From CAXSEF01 sp964236535 (GTDB lineage: Bacteria; Pseudomonadota; Alphaproteobacteria; Acetobacterales; Acetobacteraceae), in contig CAXSEF010000005.1 of NCBI GenBank assembly GCA_964236535.1, forward strand, positions 1 to 64,000: DNA of 64,000 nucleotides. Reading direction: 5' to 3'. A program made the position numbers and the translations under genes. The notes below the pieces were generated by a model, which saw only the letters and a list, made by a program, of their open reading frames with translations, was not told the DNA's origin and searched no databases. Position 1 is the first letter of the stretch, and the number at the start of each line of letters is the position of its first letter. Positions 35,011 to 43,636 of this stretch are shown here, one piece after another.

Positions 35011-36936
35011 CTAGCCTAGGGCATAGAAGCTGATGGTGCCGTCGTAGTTCGGCCGGTACAGCACGCCGCCCGCCGCGACCGCGGTATCGAACTTGTTGAA
35101 CACAAAGCTGTCCGCCTCGCGCTCGCTGTCCCATAGCACCTTGATGGCACCGTTGCCGTCGGAATAGGTGCCGAAATTCTCCGGGTCATACGCCAGCATC
35201 CGGCCGGCGCCGACTGTCTTGTTCGCGTCGCCGTACGGGATCAGCGCCCACAGCACCGCACTGCCCGGCATGTCACCGTTTGCCGACAGGCTGAGCATTC
35301 CACCCGGCATTCCGCCCGGTGGGCCGCAATCGACCGAGGCAACCTCGGCGCTGCACCCGAGATAGGTGAAGCTGAAATCGGTGTTGATCCGGAACGCCCG
35401 CAGGTTGCTGTTCTCTCCCCACAGGAAGATCGTGGGCCCTTGCGTACGCGAACGATAGAACACCGGGGTGCTGTGCATGTGGTGGGTCTTGCCGTCATAG
35501 GTCGTGGGCAGCGTCGCGAGGTCGACCGGCGCCGGGTCGGCATCCGGGTTGAAATATGTGCCCCAAATCGGCCGCGCGAGGAACTTCGCGTAGATTCCGG
35601 CCTCGATCCGCGCCGGCGCGAACTCCGCAGGCGCCGGCGAGCCCAGCGCGTTCCAGTCCGCGATATAGAGAATGCCGTGCTTGCCGGAGAACACCACCAC
35701 GTCGCGGGCCAGCCCCGACATCGCCTGGGTGACCAGCAACACCCCGGACGAGCCCAGGTCCTCGTCGTCCGCCCCGTTCATGTTCGACGCAGCCCGCTTC
35801 TCGCTGCCGTCCGCATCGTAGCCGGGAATGAGCGAGGTGTCGGCGAGTGTCGGGTCGCCGCCCACCAGCCCGGTGTCGGTGAACGGCGGCAGGTAGCTTT
35901 CGCAGGCCAGTGACGCCGCGCTGCCCTCGCGTGGCGGCGTGTAGCGCAGCCGGAATACCAGCTCGCCGAATTCGGTGACTCCGTCGAACGCCCCATTGCC
36001 GGTGGTCCCGCCCACGAAGCCCCGCTCGTCCGCGCAGAGTCCCTGCCCGGCCATCCAGATCCCGCTGCCGCCATAGCGCGCACTCGACGCCCATGCGCAG
36101 GCGATCGCCGGCGCGTCGGTGGTGACGTTGACCGCGATTACCCAGCCCTGGTTGGTCCGGCTGTCCTCGTTGAACGAGCCGGCGCCGATGAATACCGTCC
36201 TGGCGCCCTCGACGTTGGTCAGCGTAAGCGCGCAGCGCTGTTTGCGCTCCACGCCGCCGAACCGCTGCAGCGGCAATCCGCCGGGTGGCTGATAGCTTGC
36301 CTGGCTCAGGTCGATGCGTTCGCCGCGCGGCGCCCCGGTCGCCACGTCCAACGCCACGAACGCCCAGCCCGCATTGGCATATGCCCCGTCCGGGCTGTGC
36401 ATCGTGGTCAGGTAGATCGTCCCGGTGCCCGGATCGAGCACTGGAGTACTCAGGCTGCCCCAGTGGTCGTTTATCAGGTACGTGTCCATCTCGGACGTGC
36501 CGAGCACCGGGTTCGCCACCCTGACCTGCCACAGCGGCAGCGCCGTCCGGGCGTCCCAGGCGCACACGTAGCCGCCCATGCCCGAATGGATCAGCACGTC
36601 GTGCACCAGCCCATCGGGCATGGTGACCTCGCGCGCGATGATCGATGTCCCCTCGGTGCCGCGCGCATCCCCCGGCATAAACGCAGTCGCGATCTTCCTA
36701 AGCCCGCGCGCACGGACGCTCGCCTGGGTGAACACGGTCTCAACCAGGTTGGCGCCGGAGCGGGTGTTGCCGAACGCCCGGGTGGCGACGACCGACGACA
36801 TGGCGGTCGGGGTGTCCACAGCCAAGGTCGCCGTGGCCTCGGCTGCATCCGGGTGCGCGACTCCCGTGGCGACCCGCAGCGTGGCCCCGGTCCAGGCGTC
36901 GGTGGGGCTCATGGCGATCGGTTCCATCGTGCTCAT
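35011..36936 (-). CDS. PQQ-like beta-propeller protein, partner of GH13 gene
   Basis: A 641-residue protein with repeated blade-like segments, for example GGYVCAWDARTALPLWQVRV, TPVLDPGTGTIYLTT and LWGENSNLRAFRI, the pattern of PQQ-type eight-bladed beta propellers. The canonical PQQ enzyme signatures and a haem c motif (CxxCH) are absent. No signal peptide is visible from the ATG at 36936, which lies in an ATGA overlap with the upstream GH13 gene, so the two are translationally coupled. Cysteines are scattered. The role is unknown; it may bind the same polysaccharide or report on it. Confidence 0.65.
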   Translation of the reverse strand: MSTMEPIAMSPTDAWTGATLRVATGVAHPDAAEATATLAVDTPTAMSSVVATRAFGNTRSGANLVETVFTQASVRARGLRKIATAFMPGDARGTEGTSIIAREVTMPDGLVHDVLIHSGMGGYVCAWDARTALPLWQVRVANPVLGTSEMDTYLINDHWGSLSTPVLDPGTGTIYLTTMHSPDGAYANAGWAFVALDVATGAPRGERIDLSQASYQPPGGLPLQRFGGVERKQRCALTLTNVEGARTVFIGAGSFNEDSRTNQGWVIAVNVTTDAPAIACAWASSARYGGSGIWMAGQGLCADERGFVGGTTGNGAFDGVTEFGELVFRLRYTPPREGSAASLACESYLPPFTDTGLVGGDPTLADTSLIPGYDADGSEKRAASNMNGADDEDLGSSGVLLVTQAMSGLARDVVVFSGKHGILYIADWNALGSPAPAEFAPARIEAGIYAKFLARPIWGTYFNPDADPAPVDLATLPTTYDGKTHHMHSTPVFYRSRTQGPTIFLWGENSNLRAFRINTDFSFTYLGCSAEVASVDCGPPGGMPGGMLSLSANGDMPGSAVLWALIPYGDANKTVGAGRMLAYDPENFGTYSDGNGAIKVLWDSEREADSFVFNKFDTAVAAGGVLYRPNYDGTISFYALG

Positions 36937-38687
36937 GACAGAGCTCCCTGGCTTGGGACGTAGGTAATCGTCGCCTCGAACGTCGCCCCTGCGGCCGGCA
37001 TCCCTGACGCGCGCAGCACCAGTTCGTGCCAGCCCCCCGCCCCCGCCTCGCCATGTGCCGCGCCGTCGTGACCGTCCGCCCTGGCCGCGATCCGGCAGTA
37101 CTCTGCGCCGTCTGGCCCGCGCAGGAACACCGCCAGCGCCGAGGCAGCCGACCACCCCGCCACTCCAAGCTGCAGTGCGAGATCGAGCCGCGTCCCGGCT
37201 GCCACCTCGAAGCGCGCGAGCACCGCTTCGCCGTCCCGCGCCGGCCCGACATCGAGATCAGCCGCGCCGAAGATGGTCTGCGTCGTCCGCAACACGGCCG
37301 GCGCGAACACCGCATCCAGCCCCGACCGCGAGAAGCACAGGTACGACTGCCCGCCCCCGAAATAGTTCGACGGCACGGTGAACGTCGCCTGTCCCTGCGC
37401 GTCGACCCAGATGTCCGGATGCCGCCCGGTGTAGTCGTGCAGCCGGACACCCGGCCCGAAACCGGTGGCACAGGTCACGTCATGCGCCTGCATCGGATCG
37501 TTGCTCACCGCGGTCAGCAGGCCCGGCCAGCCCGTTCGTTCGAACACGATCACCCGATCATCGACATGCCGCGTCACCGTCGGACCGTTCGCCAGGTGTT
37601 CGTGCACCCAGATCAGGTTGTCGATCTGCGGCTTGAGCCCATACGCCCCGGGCCAGACGTCGGGCCCGAAATAGTCCTTGCCGTAGACAAACGGGTACCC
37701 TTCGATGCTCAGGAGCACCGCATACGCCAGCAGCTTCGAGCCGACCACGTTCTGCCCCGGCGTGAGATCGGTGTCCGGGTTCTCCACGAACGTGACCGCA
37801 AGGTCCGGCCGCACCGCCGCGAAGCCTGCTCCGTCGAGCCCAAGCGCACTGCCGCCCGCACAGAACGCCTGCAGCGCAAAGTGCAGCGGAAAATCCTCCG
37901 CACTGACCCGGCCATCCATCGGCGCCCCGCCCGCCCAGGTGCCGATCGCATCCACCCCGTCAAAATACTCGCCATAGAGAAATTTGCCCGACATCGCCGC
38001 CGCGCTGGCCCACTGGCGCACCGCCTGGGGCCAGAGGCCCTTCACGTCGTCGAACCGCCCGCCATCCGCCCCCAGCGTGCGCATTCGCCAGTCGAGCGCG
38101 TCAAGCGCGTCCGCCATCGTGGTGCCGGCCGGCAAGCAGTTCTGATACACCAGCTCGTCACCGAACGAGATGTCCCAGAACGGGCTCGGCACCGCGTCGT
38201 CCAGCCGGTTCGCCGGCGCAACCCCACGGAAGCATCCGGGATCAAGCGCACCCCGACCGTCGAGCGTCCGCCCGTCCGCGCCCAGGTAGCGGTAGGTCCC
38301 CGCCCCGGCGTTGGCGCCGATGCGCTGATGCATCACCAGGTCGAGATACACCCCCATTCCCGCCGCGTGGCAGCGCGCCACCGCGCGGCGCAGCGACTCC
38401 GCAGAGCCGTATCGGGTCGGGGTGGAACCCTGCTGGGGCTTGCTGCCGATGTCGCGCGGGTCATACACCCCATAACCGTCGCAACCCGTCCCGGCGCCGC
38501 CCTGCGCCTTGCCTTCCGGCGGCAGCTGTATCGCGCTGAACCCCGCCCGGCCCAGCGCCCCCGCTTCGGCCGCCAGGAAGTCCCACAACCACGGCACATG
38601 TCGCCCATCCGTGCTCGGAGCAGGCACGGTCACCTTGTTGTTGCCACTGTCCAGGAAACGTCCCCACGCGATCAGCGCAACACCCAT
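36933..38687 (-). CDS. GH13 alpha-amylase-like protein with atypical active site
   Basis: A 584-residue glycoside hydrolase family 13-type (beta/alpha)8 protein. Region II GGRFDDVKG supplies R211 and nucleophile D213, region III LYGEYFDG the acid/base E240, and region IV FVENPDTD the aspartate D305, so the catalytic triad is present. The conserved histidines are changed: region I reads DLVMHQ, region II has G217 where His is usual, and region IV has P304 in place of His in FVxNHD. After a C-terminal beta domain comes an extra beta-sandwich-like segment from about residue 475. No signal peptide is seen. Its stop overlaps the propeller gene. Confidence 0.75.
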   Translation of the reverse strand: MGVALIAWGRFLDSGNNKVTVPAPSTDGRHVPWLWDFLAAEAGALGRAGFSAIQLPPEGKAQGGAGTGCDGYGVYDPRDIGSKPQQGSTPTRYGSAESLRRAVARCHAAGMGVYLDLVMHQRIGANAGAGTYRYLGADGRTLDGRGALDPGCFRGVAPANRLDDAVPSPFWDISFGDELVYQNCLPAGTTMADALDALDWRMRTLGADGGRFDDVKGLWPQAVRQWASAAAMSGKFLYGEYFDGVDAIGTWAGGAPMDGRVSAEDFPLHFALQAFCAGGSALGLDGAGFAAVRPDLAVTFVENPDTDLTPGQNVVGSKLLAYAVLLSIEGYPFVYGKDYFGPDVWPGAYGLKPQIDNLIWVHEHLANGPTVTRHVDDRVIVFERTGWPGLLTAVSNDPMQAHDVTCATGFGPGVRLHDYTGRHPDIWVDAQGQATFTVPSNYFGGGQSYLCFSRSGLDAVFAPAVLRTTQTIFGAADLDVGPARDGEAVLARFEVAAGTRLDLALQLGVAGWSAASALAVFLRGPDGAEYCRIAARADGHDGAAHGEAGAGGWHELVLRASGMPAAGATFEATITYVPSQGALS

Positions 38688-38814
38688 CGGCAGCCTCCAC
38701 TATAGTGCCGACCCCTGACCATAGCTGTCCGGAGCGGAGGCGGAACTTACGGAACGCGCTGCGAATTGGTCCAGCGGAACCGGACACCTGATGGTGGGTC
38801 TGCCAATGGAGCAC

Positions 38815-38862
38815 GCCCAGAAGCTCTGCCTCTGGACGCCGCTCAAGGCAGACCTTGAGCCT
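38815..38862 (+). repeat. Two-hairpin dispersed repeat, copy 2
   Basis: First hairpin CCAGAAGCTCTGCCTCTGG at 38817-38835, linker ACGCC, then GCTCAAGG (38841-38848) pairing perfectly with CCTTGAGC (38853-38860) around CAGA. Same layout as the copies at 12077, 43447 and 60127, with a different second stem. It occupies the 314-base gap 38688-39001 between the GH13 and cupin genes, which otherwise holds no gene I can support. Confidence 0.6.
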
Positions 38863-39001
38863 CCCCATGCTTGATCAAGCGGGATCAAAGCGCTGCGGCT
38901 CCTCTACCAGACTGGGCGCAGCCTTGGGTAAGTTCCGATGGCCGGCTCTGCCCATTGCAATGCCGAGACTGAACCTGAACGTGCTTTCGCTCCGCTCGCC
39001 G

Positions 39002-39517
39002 TCAGACCACGCGCCAGCCTGGCTTGTCCGGCTCGACGTAGCGCAAATCTACCGGACCAACCCCGCATATCGCGATCACCACTGGCTCCTCGGCACCACG
39101 GATAACGCCGTCGTAATGCTGCGTGCGCGCGATCCTGCGCACGAACGAACCCGCTGGCACCGGCACGCAGTGTGCCGGGTCGAAATCGGCACCGCTGTTC
39201 ACCCACCAAGTTCCCGAAACCACTACACAGAGCCAGTCCGTCGCGTAGCTATGCGGGGCGCTCATGTAGCCTGGGTGCCACCTGACCAGGATGTAGTACG
39301 GCCCGTCCCGGTTGATGCCGCCTGTTAGCGTGGCGTTCTCCACGCTGTCCTTCGGCCAGTTTGTCCGCGTCTCCCACGCGATCTTATCGGCCTGGGTGAC
39401 CATGGTCTGCTGCGGATCAAGCGCGCCTGCCCGCGCCTTGCCGACCCGCGCCAGTGGCAACGCCGCTACCAATGGTGCCAGCAGCAGATCGCGGCGGTGT
39501 GCCGTCCGCTCTCTCAT
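39002..39517 (-). CDS. Exported cupin-domain protein
   Basis: Starting at ATG 39517 gives 171 residues with a signal peptide (MRERTAHRRDLLLAPLVAAL; the Arg-rich start is Tat-like but lacks a twin-Arg consensus). The mature part is a single cupin: YYILVRWHPGYMSAPHSYATD, then GTWWVNSG and VPVPAGSFVRRIARTQHYDG. This resembles the DUF4437-like cupins. Histidines that could bind metal are present. The ligand and reaction are unknown. The frame continues upstream to 39694 without a plausible protein. Confidence 0.65.
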   Translation of the reverse strand: MRERTAHRRDLLLAPLVAALPLARVGKARAGALDPQQTMVTQADKIAWETRTNWPKDSVENATLTGGINRDGPYYILVRWHPGYMSAPHSYATDWLCVVVSGTWWVNSGADFDPAHCVPVPAGSFVRRIARTQHYDGVIRGAEEPVVIAICGVGPVDLRYVEPDKPGWRVV

Positions 39518-39741
39518 CTGGGTGTCCCGGCCCAGTCTGCCCGGCTGCACGTCGGCATCAATCATCGCCATGCCGAACGCGCCGGCTCGACACGCCATGC
39601 GGCACCCGGTTTGGCGACCGTATGCTCCGGGAGGGCGCAAGTGGCATGGACGCTGGGCCTCATGTGGATACTCGACAGATCCCGGTTCAGACATTCTTGT
39701 AAGGCAAATGCGGGCTGCGGCGCGCAGGCCGCATTGTGCGG

Positions 39742-40128
39742 CTAGACGCCCGCCAGCAGATCGGCAATCGCCTGGTCCTCGGCCGGCGCCAATCCGCTGA
39801 TCCCGACGCCGCCCGCAACACCGCCGGAATCCTTCAGCACTGCCCCGCCGGGCAACCCGGTGAGCCGAATATCGCAGTAGTACCCGGCCGCATGGCCCTG
39901 CGCCTGCAGCCGCTCGTGGAACGACGTCGTGGTCACGCCCAGCCGGGCCGCGCTGTACGCTTTGGCGTGCGCGATCTCGATGCTACGCACCGGCGCGCCA
40001 TCCATGCGGGCAAAGGCGAGCAGGAAGCCTTGCGCGTCGCACACCGAGATGCAGAGCGGTCGTCCATAGTAGCCAGCCGCTTCTATGGCGCGTCGGGTCA
40101 AAAGCAGCGCCGCGTCCAGATCCATCAT
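39742..40128 (-). CDS. GlcG/HbpS-family heme-binding-type protein
   Basis: Starting at the ATG after AGGAG gives 128 residues. The pattern LDAALLLTRRAIEAA, CISVCDAQGFLLAFARMDGAP, SIEIAHAKAYSAA, LPGGAVLKDSGGVAGGVGISG is that of the GlcG (DUF336) family, whose members bind heme or small catabolic ligands. It has no signal peptide. Two adjacent ATGs (40128 and 40125) are possible starts. It is not next to glycolate oxidase genes. Confidence 0.85.
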   Translation of the reverse strand: MMDLDAALLLTRRAIEAAGYYGRPLCISVCDAQGFLLAFARMDGAPVRSIEIAHAKAYSAARLGVTTTSFHERLQAQGHAAGYYCDIRLTGLPGGAVLKDSGGVAGGVGISGLAPAEDQAIADLLAGV

Positions 40129-40677
40129 GAACTCCTCTAGTTGCCGGTCAGTAAATTGCGGGCGCTCACTGGCTGAGCGCACGTGCCGCCTGCGGCTCGG
40201 CCGCGTAAAACGCAGTCAGCCAAGTGCAGCCGGACCCTGCGCGGGCATGGTAACGCCTTTCATCAGCCCGTCCGAAAGCATCCCGTGATCATTCCCGCCC
40301 AGCTCAACCCTGGTCCGCGGGATTCCAGTCGGTATCAGGCCCGCACGCAGCCGCGCTCAGTTCAACCGCCGGAACATGCGGCTCGTCAGCAGAGAAGTCA
40401 TAACCGCAGTTTGGCGGGTGCGGCCTGTTCCGGCCGCTGCCACCGCTGTCGCCCGACCCGCAGCCCGCACGCCGGACCGCGGCGGCGCGCCTATCAGGAC
40501 ACGAACAGCACGCCGGCGTCGAGAGCCATGCGACGCCGCACCACCGGCCCACGGCACGGCGGTGTCCGTCGCCGTGGGCACTCGTCGGCGCAGCGTGGAA
40601 CACTCGAACGTGACCGTAGCAAGCTTTCCTTGGCCGCCTTCCGCGGCGAGCTCGCGCTTTGATCGCCGGAGACACGC
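40129..40677. other. Gene-poor region upstream of the YdcZ-type gene
   Basis: About 550 bases of GC-rich sequence. Several frames are open, but all are Arg/Ala/Pro-rich shadows with no recognisable domain, signal peptide or convincing ribosome-binding site. I see no RNA gene here. It may be decayed coding sequence. Confidence 0.5.
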
Positions 40678-41120
40678 ATGGACCACCACGTCTATCCTTT
40701 CATCTTGCTGTCGAGCGTGCTGCAGGCGGTGCAAGCACCGATGAACCAGCGGGTGCGCGAGGCGGCGGCCAATCCGTTCCTCGCCGGGTGATCCTGTCTC
40801 TGGTGGTGCTGGCGGGCTGGACCGTGCTGTTCATCCTGCTGCCGCGACCGTTGCCAAACGCCGCCTCGGTGATGAAAATGCCCTGGTGGGCGCCGCTCGG
40901 CAGCCTGCTCGGCACCGTTGCGGTCTACGGCATGCTGACGCTCACCAGCCAGGTCGGCGCCGGCGCGTTTAACGGCATCCTCGTCACCGCAGGCATCCTC
41001 ACCTTGCTGGTGCTCGACCATTTCGGCTGGATTGGCCTGCCGGTACACGCATTGAATGCCTGGCGCATCCTCGGCGGCACGCTGATGTTTGGCGGCATTG
41101 CCCTGATTGCCACTTTCTGA
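40678..41120 (+). pseudogene. YdcZ/DUF606-family transporter, frameshifted
   Basis: Small drug/metabolite-superfamily membrane protein. The first frame, from ATG 40678, reads MDHHVYPFILLSSVLQAVQA to NPFLAG and then hits TGA at about 40790. The next frame resumes at once with VILSLVVLAGWTVLFILLPR and runs to TGA at 41120 with three further membrane segments. Inserting a single G in the GGG run at about 40787-40789 restores one continuous protein of about 147 residues. This is either a recent pseudogene or a base-calling error in a G run. Confidence 0.7.
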
Positions 41121-41135
41121 GACCGGGAAACAGCC

Positions 41136-42194
41136 ATGGCCGACCAGCTCCACACCAACCGGATTGCCCTTGTCGCCGGCGCCGGCGGCATCATCGGCAA
41201 CGGTGTCGTCCACGCCCTGAAGGCCGAGGGCTGGACCATCCGTGCCCTCGGCCGCCGCGCGATCCCGGGAGTCGACACCATCACCGCCGACCTGCTCGAT
41301 GCCGCCGCGACAGCCACGGCATTGGCTGCCGCCCGCGACACCACACACTTGTTCTACGCCGCCTACACGCCTCGCCCCGACCTTCCAGCCGAAGTCGCTG
41401 CCAACGGTCCGATGCTCGAGAACCTGCTTGTCGGGCTTCGCCAGGTCGCCGCTCCGCTCCGGCATGCCACCCTCTACCAGGGTGCCAAGGTCTACGGCGT
41501 CCACCTCGGCCTGGTCACAGCGCCGTTCTACGAGGACACCCCTCGCCACCTGCCGCCCAACTTCTACTTCACCCAGGCCGATATCCTGGCCCACAACGCC
41601 CGCGAGGCTGGCTTCGCCTGGACAATTATACGCCCCGACGTCGTGGTCGGCGACGTCGCCGGCAACCCGATGAATATCGCCCTGGTCATCGGGACCTACG
41701 CCGCGATCTGTAAGGCGACCCACACCCCGTTCCGCTTTCCCGGGTCCACCACTACCTACAGCGGGGTCTTCGCCCAACTCACCGATGCGCGCCTGCTCGG
41801 ACGCGCCAGCCTCTGGGCCGCCACAGCCGACGCCGCCCGCGACCAAGCCTTTAACTACGTCCACGAGCCGTTCCGCTGGGAACGCGTCTGGACCCAGCTT
41901 GCCGAAGCCCTCGGCCTGGAAGTCGGACCACCGCTGCACCTCACTTTGTCCCGGCACATGGCGGACAAGGCCCCGCTGTGGTCCGCCCTGGCGCGCGAGC
42001 ACGGCCTGTCGGACACCCCCTACGATCGCCTCGTCGGCTGGGCGTTTGGCGACTTCGTGTTCAACACGGAGTTCGACCTGATCTCCGACATGGGCAAGAT
42101 CCGCCAGGCCGGTTTCAACGAGACCACCGACAACGCCACCTGCATCCTCGCCGCGATTCGCCGGCTGCAGGGCGCCAGAATCCTGCCGCCCTGA
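41136..42194 (+). CDS. PRISE-like short-chain dehydrogenase/reductase
   Basis: A 352-residue atypical SDR. The dinucleotide loop GAGGIIG is at residues 15-21. The segment LYQGAKVYGVHLG contains a lysine at 118, and PNFYFTQADIL follows at about 141-151. Together these match the progesterone 5-beta-reductase/iridoid synthase (PRISE) family, enone reductases that act on 1,4-unsaturated carbonyls. In the family the second motif usually reads NFYY; here the second aromatic is Phe145, so the catalytic tyrosine may be altered. It starts 15 bases after the transporter gene and is followed by an LLM oxidoreductase. Confidence 0.8.
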   Translation: MADQLHTNRIALVAGAGGIIGNGVVHALKAEGWTIRALGRRAIPGVDTITADLLDAAATATALAAARDTTHLFYAAYTPRPDLPAEVAANGPMLENLLVGLRQVAAPLRHATLYQGAKVYGVHLGLVTAPFYEDTPRHLPPNFYFTQADILAHNAREAGFAWTIIRPDVVVGDVAGNPMNIALVIGTYAAICKATHTPFRFPGSTTTYSGVFAQLTDARLLGRASLWAATADAARDQAFNYVHEPFRWERVWTQLAEALGLEVGPPLHLTLSRHMADKAPLWSALAREHGLSDTPYDRLVGWAFGDFVFNTEFDLISDMGKIRQAGFNETTDNATCILAAIRRLQGARILPP

Positions 42195-42200
42195 GCACGC

Positions 42201-42220
42201 GAGGCCAGAAGCTCGGCCTC
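42201..42220 (+). repeat. Partial dispersed repeat
   Basis: GAGGCC and GGCCTC flank AGAAGCTC, resembling the first hairpin of the two-hairpin repeats. It lies 6 bases after the stop of the PRISE-like gene. No clear second hairpin is visible. Confidence 0.3.
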
Positions 42221-42387
42221 TCGGCTCCGCTAGGGCGAGCCCGCCGACGGGCCACCCCTCGGAGGCGCTGGTCCCGGCAGGTTGCCCGGAGCGGTCCGGG
42301 CGGAACCCGGCCTTGCCTGCCTGCCATCTTGCACCGAAGCCTGCGAGCACTGACCTGAGACGAGCAGGTCCCGCACCGGAGACACCC

Positions 42388-43446
42388 ATGACCCACCCAG
42401 ATAATCGCAGGCCGACGCTCTCCGTGCTCGACCTCGCCCCGATCCCCGACGGCTCAACCCCCGCCGACGCCCTGCACAACGCTCTTGACCTGGCGCAGCA
42501 CGCGGAGCGCTGGGGATACACGCGCTACTGGCTGGCGGAACACCACAACATGACCGGCATCGCCAGCGCCGCCACCGCCGTCGTGGTCGGCTACGTCGCC
42601 GGCGGCACGCGCACGATCCGGGTCGGCGCCGGTGGCATCATGCTGCCCAACCACGCGCCGCTGGTCATCGCCGAGCAGTTCGGCACCCTCGAGACACTGT
42701 ATCCCGGCCGCATTGACCTTGGCCTCGGCCGGGCGCCCGGCACCGACCAGCGTACCTTGCGTGCGCTGCGCCGCGACCCTGCCGCCGCCGACAGCTTTCC
42801 CCAGGACGTGCTTGAGCTGCAGGCGCTGCTCGCCCCCGAGTCGCCCGACCTCATGCCGATGCCACAGGGCCAGCGCCTGCGCGCCGTACCCGGCACCGGC
42901 ACCGAGGTCCCGCTCTGGATCCTCGGCTCGAGCACCTACGGCGCCCAGCTCGCCGCCATGCTCGGCCTTCCCTACACCTTTGCCTCGCACTTCGCGCCCG
43001 ACGCCCTCACCCCCGCCCTCGTCGCCTACCGCAGCCGCTTCGAGCCGTCAGCGCAGCTCGCTCGGCCGCACGCGATGGTCGGCGTCAACGTGATCGTCGC
43101 CGACACCGACGCCGAGGCGCAGCGCCTGTTCACCACCGCCCAGCAGAGCTTCACCAATCTGCTGCGCGGCACTCGCGGCCGCATGCCGGCGCCGATCACC
43201 GATATCGAAACCTACTGGTCGTCGGCCGAACGCGCCCAGGTCTGTGCCATGCTGGCCTGCTCCTGCGTCGGTGCACCGGAGACCGTTCGCGCCGGGCTTG
43301 CACGCCTGCTCGCGCGCACCGATGCCGACGAACTGCTGGTCGTCTCGCCGATCCATGACCATGCCTCCCGGCTGCGCTCTTACGAACTGCTCGCGGGTGT
43401 CGGTCAGACCCTTGGCCAGTCGCTGGAGCTGTCCCGGGCCTCCTGA
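42388..43446 (+). CDS. LLM-class flavin-dependent oxidoreductase
   Basis: Bacterial luciferase-like monooxygenase of 352 residues, expected to use FMNH2 supplied by a reductase. The opening LSVLDLAPIPDG, the segment GYTRYWLAEHHNMTGIASAAT and LYPGRIDLGLGRAPGTDQ are typical of the MsnO8/YwcH-like LLM subfamily. ATG 42388 was chosen as the first codon of the conserved part; the frame is open from 42313. The substrate is unknown. It lies in a plus-strand run with the PRISE-like reductase and an aminotransferase. Confidence 0.88.
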   Translation: MTHPDNRRPTLSVLDLAPIPDGSTPADALHNALDLAQHAERWGYTRYWLAEHHNMTGIASAATAVVVGYVAGGTRTIRVGAGGIMLPNHAPLVIAEQFGTLETLYPGRIDLGLGRAPGTDQRTLRALRRDPAAADSFPQDVLELQALLAPESPDLMPMPQGQRLRAVPGTGTEVPLWILGSSTYGAQLAAMLGLPYTFASHFAPDALTPALVAYRSRFEPSAQLARPHAMVGVNVIVADTDAEAQRLFTTAQQSFTNLLRGTRGRMPAPITDIETYWSSAERAQVCAMLACSCVGAPETVRAGLARLLARTDADELLVVSPIHDHASRLRSYELLAGVGQTLGQSLELSRAS

Positions 43447-43510
43447 AGCAGCAAGCCAGGCCGGAGGCTCTGCCTCGCGGCTCCGCCAAGGACAAGTCCT
43501 TGGAAACTGG
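43447..43510 (+). repeat. Two-hairpin dispersed repeat, copy 3
   Basis: Starts AAGCAGCAAGCCAGG right after the oxidoreductase stop. First stem GAGGC (43464-43468) and GCCTC (43472-43476) with loop TCT; second stem CCAAGGAC (43486-43493) and GTCCTTGG (43496-43503) with loop AA. It has the same layout as the copies at 12077, 38815 and 60127. Confidence 0.6.
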
Positions 43511-43636
43511 CACTCGCGCCAGTGACACTTACCGGCCCCCTGAGGGAACCCGGACAGAGGCGGTGCAGGAACGGCTTACCCCCGGCGCTTCATGCCGCGC
43601 CCAGCTTTTCTTGAACACGCCCGACACAGGCCCGCC

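Noticed and set aside
36933..38705. Plus-strand 559-codon frame opposite the GH13 gene
   Set aside because: His/Arg/Pro-rich antisense shadow; the minus-strand frame has complete GH13 motifs.
40692..42521. Minus-strand 609-codon Gly/Val-rich frame
   Set aside because: Antisense of the PRISE-like reductase and the transporter pseudogene; no signal peptide or domain.
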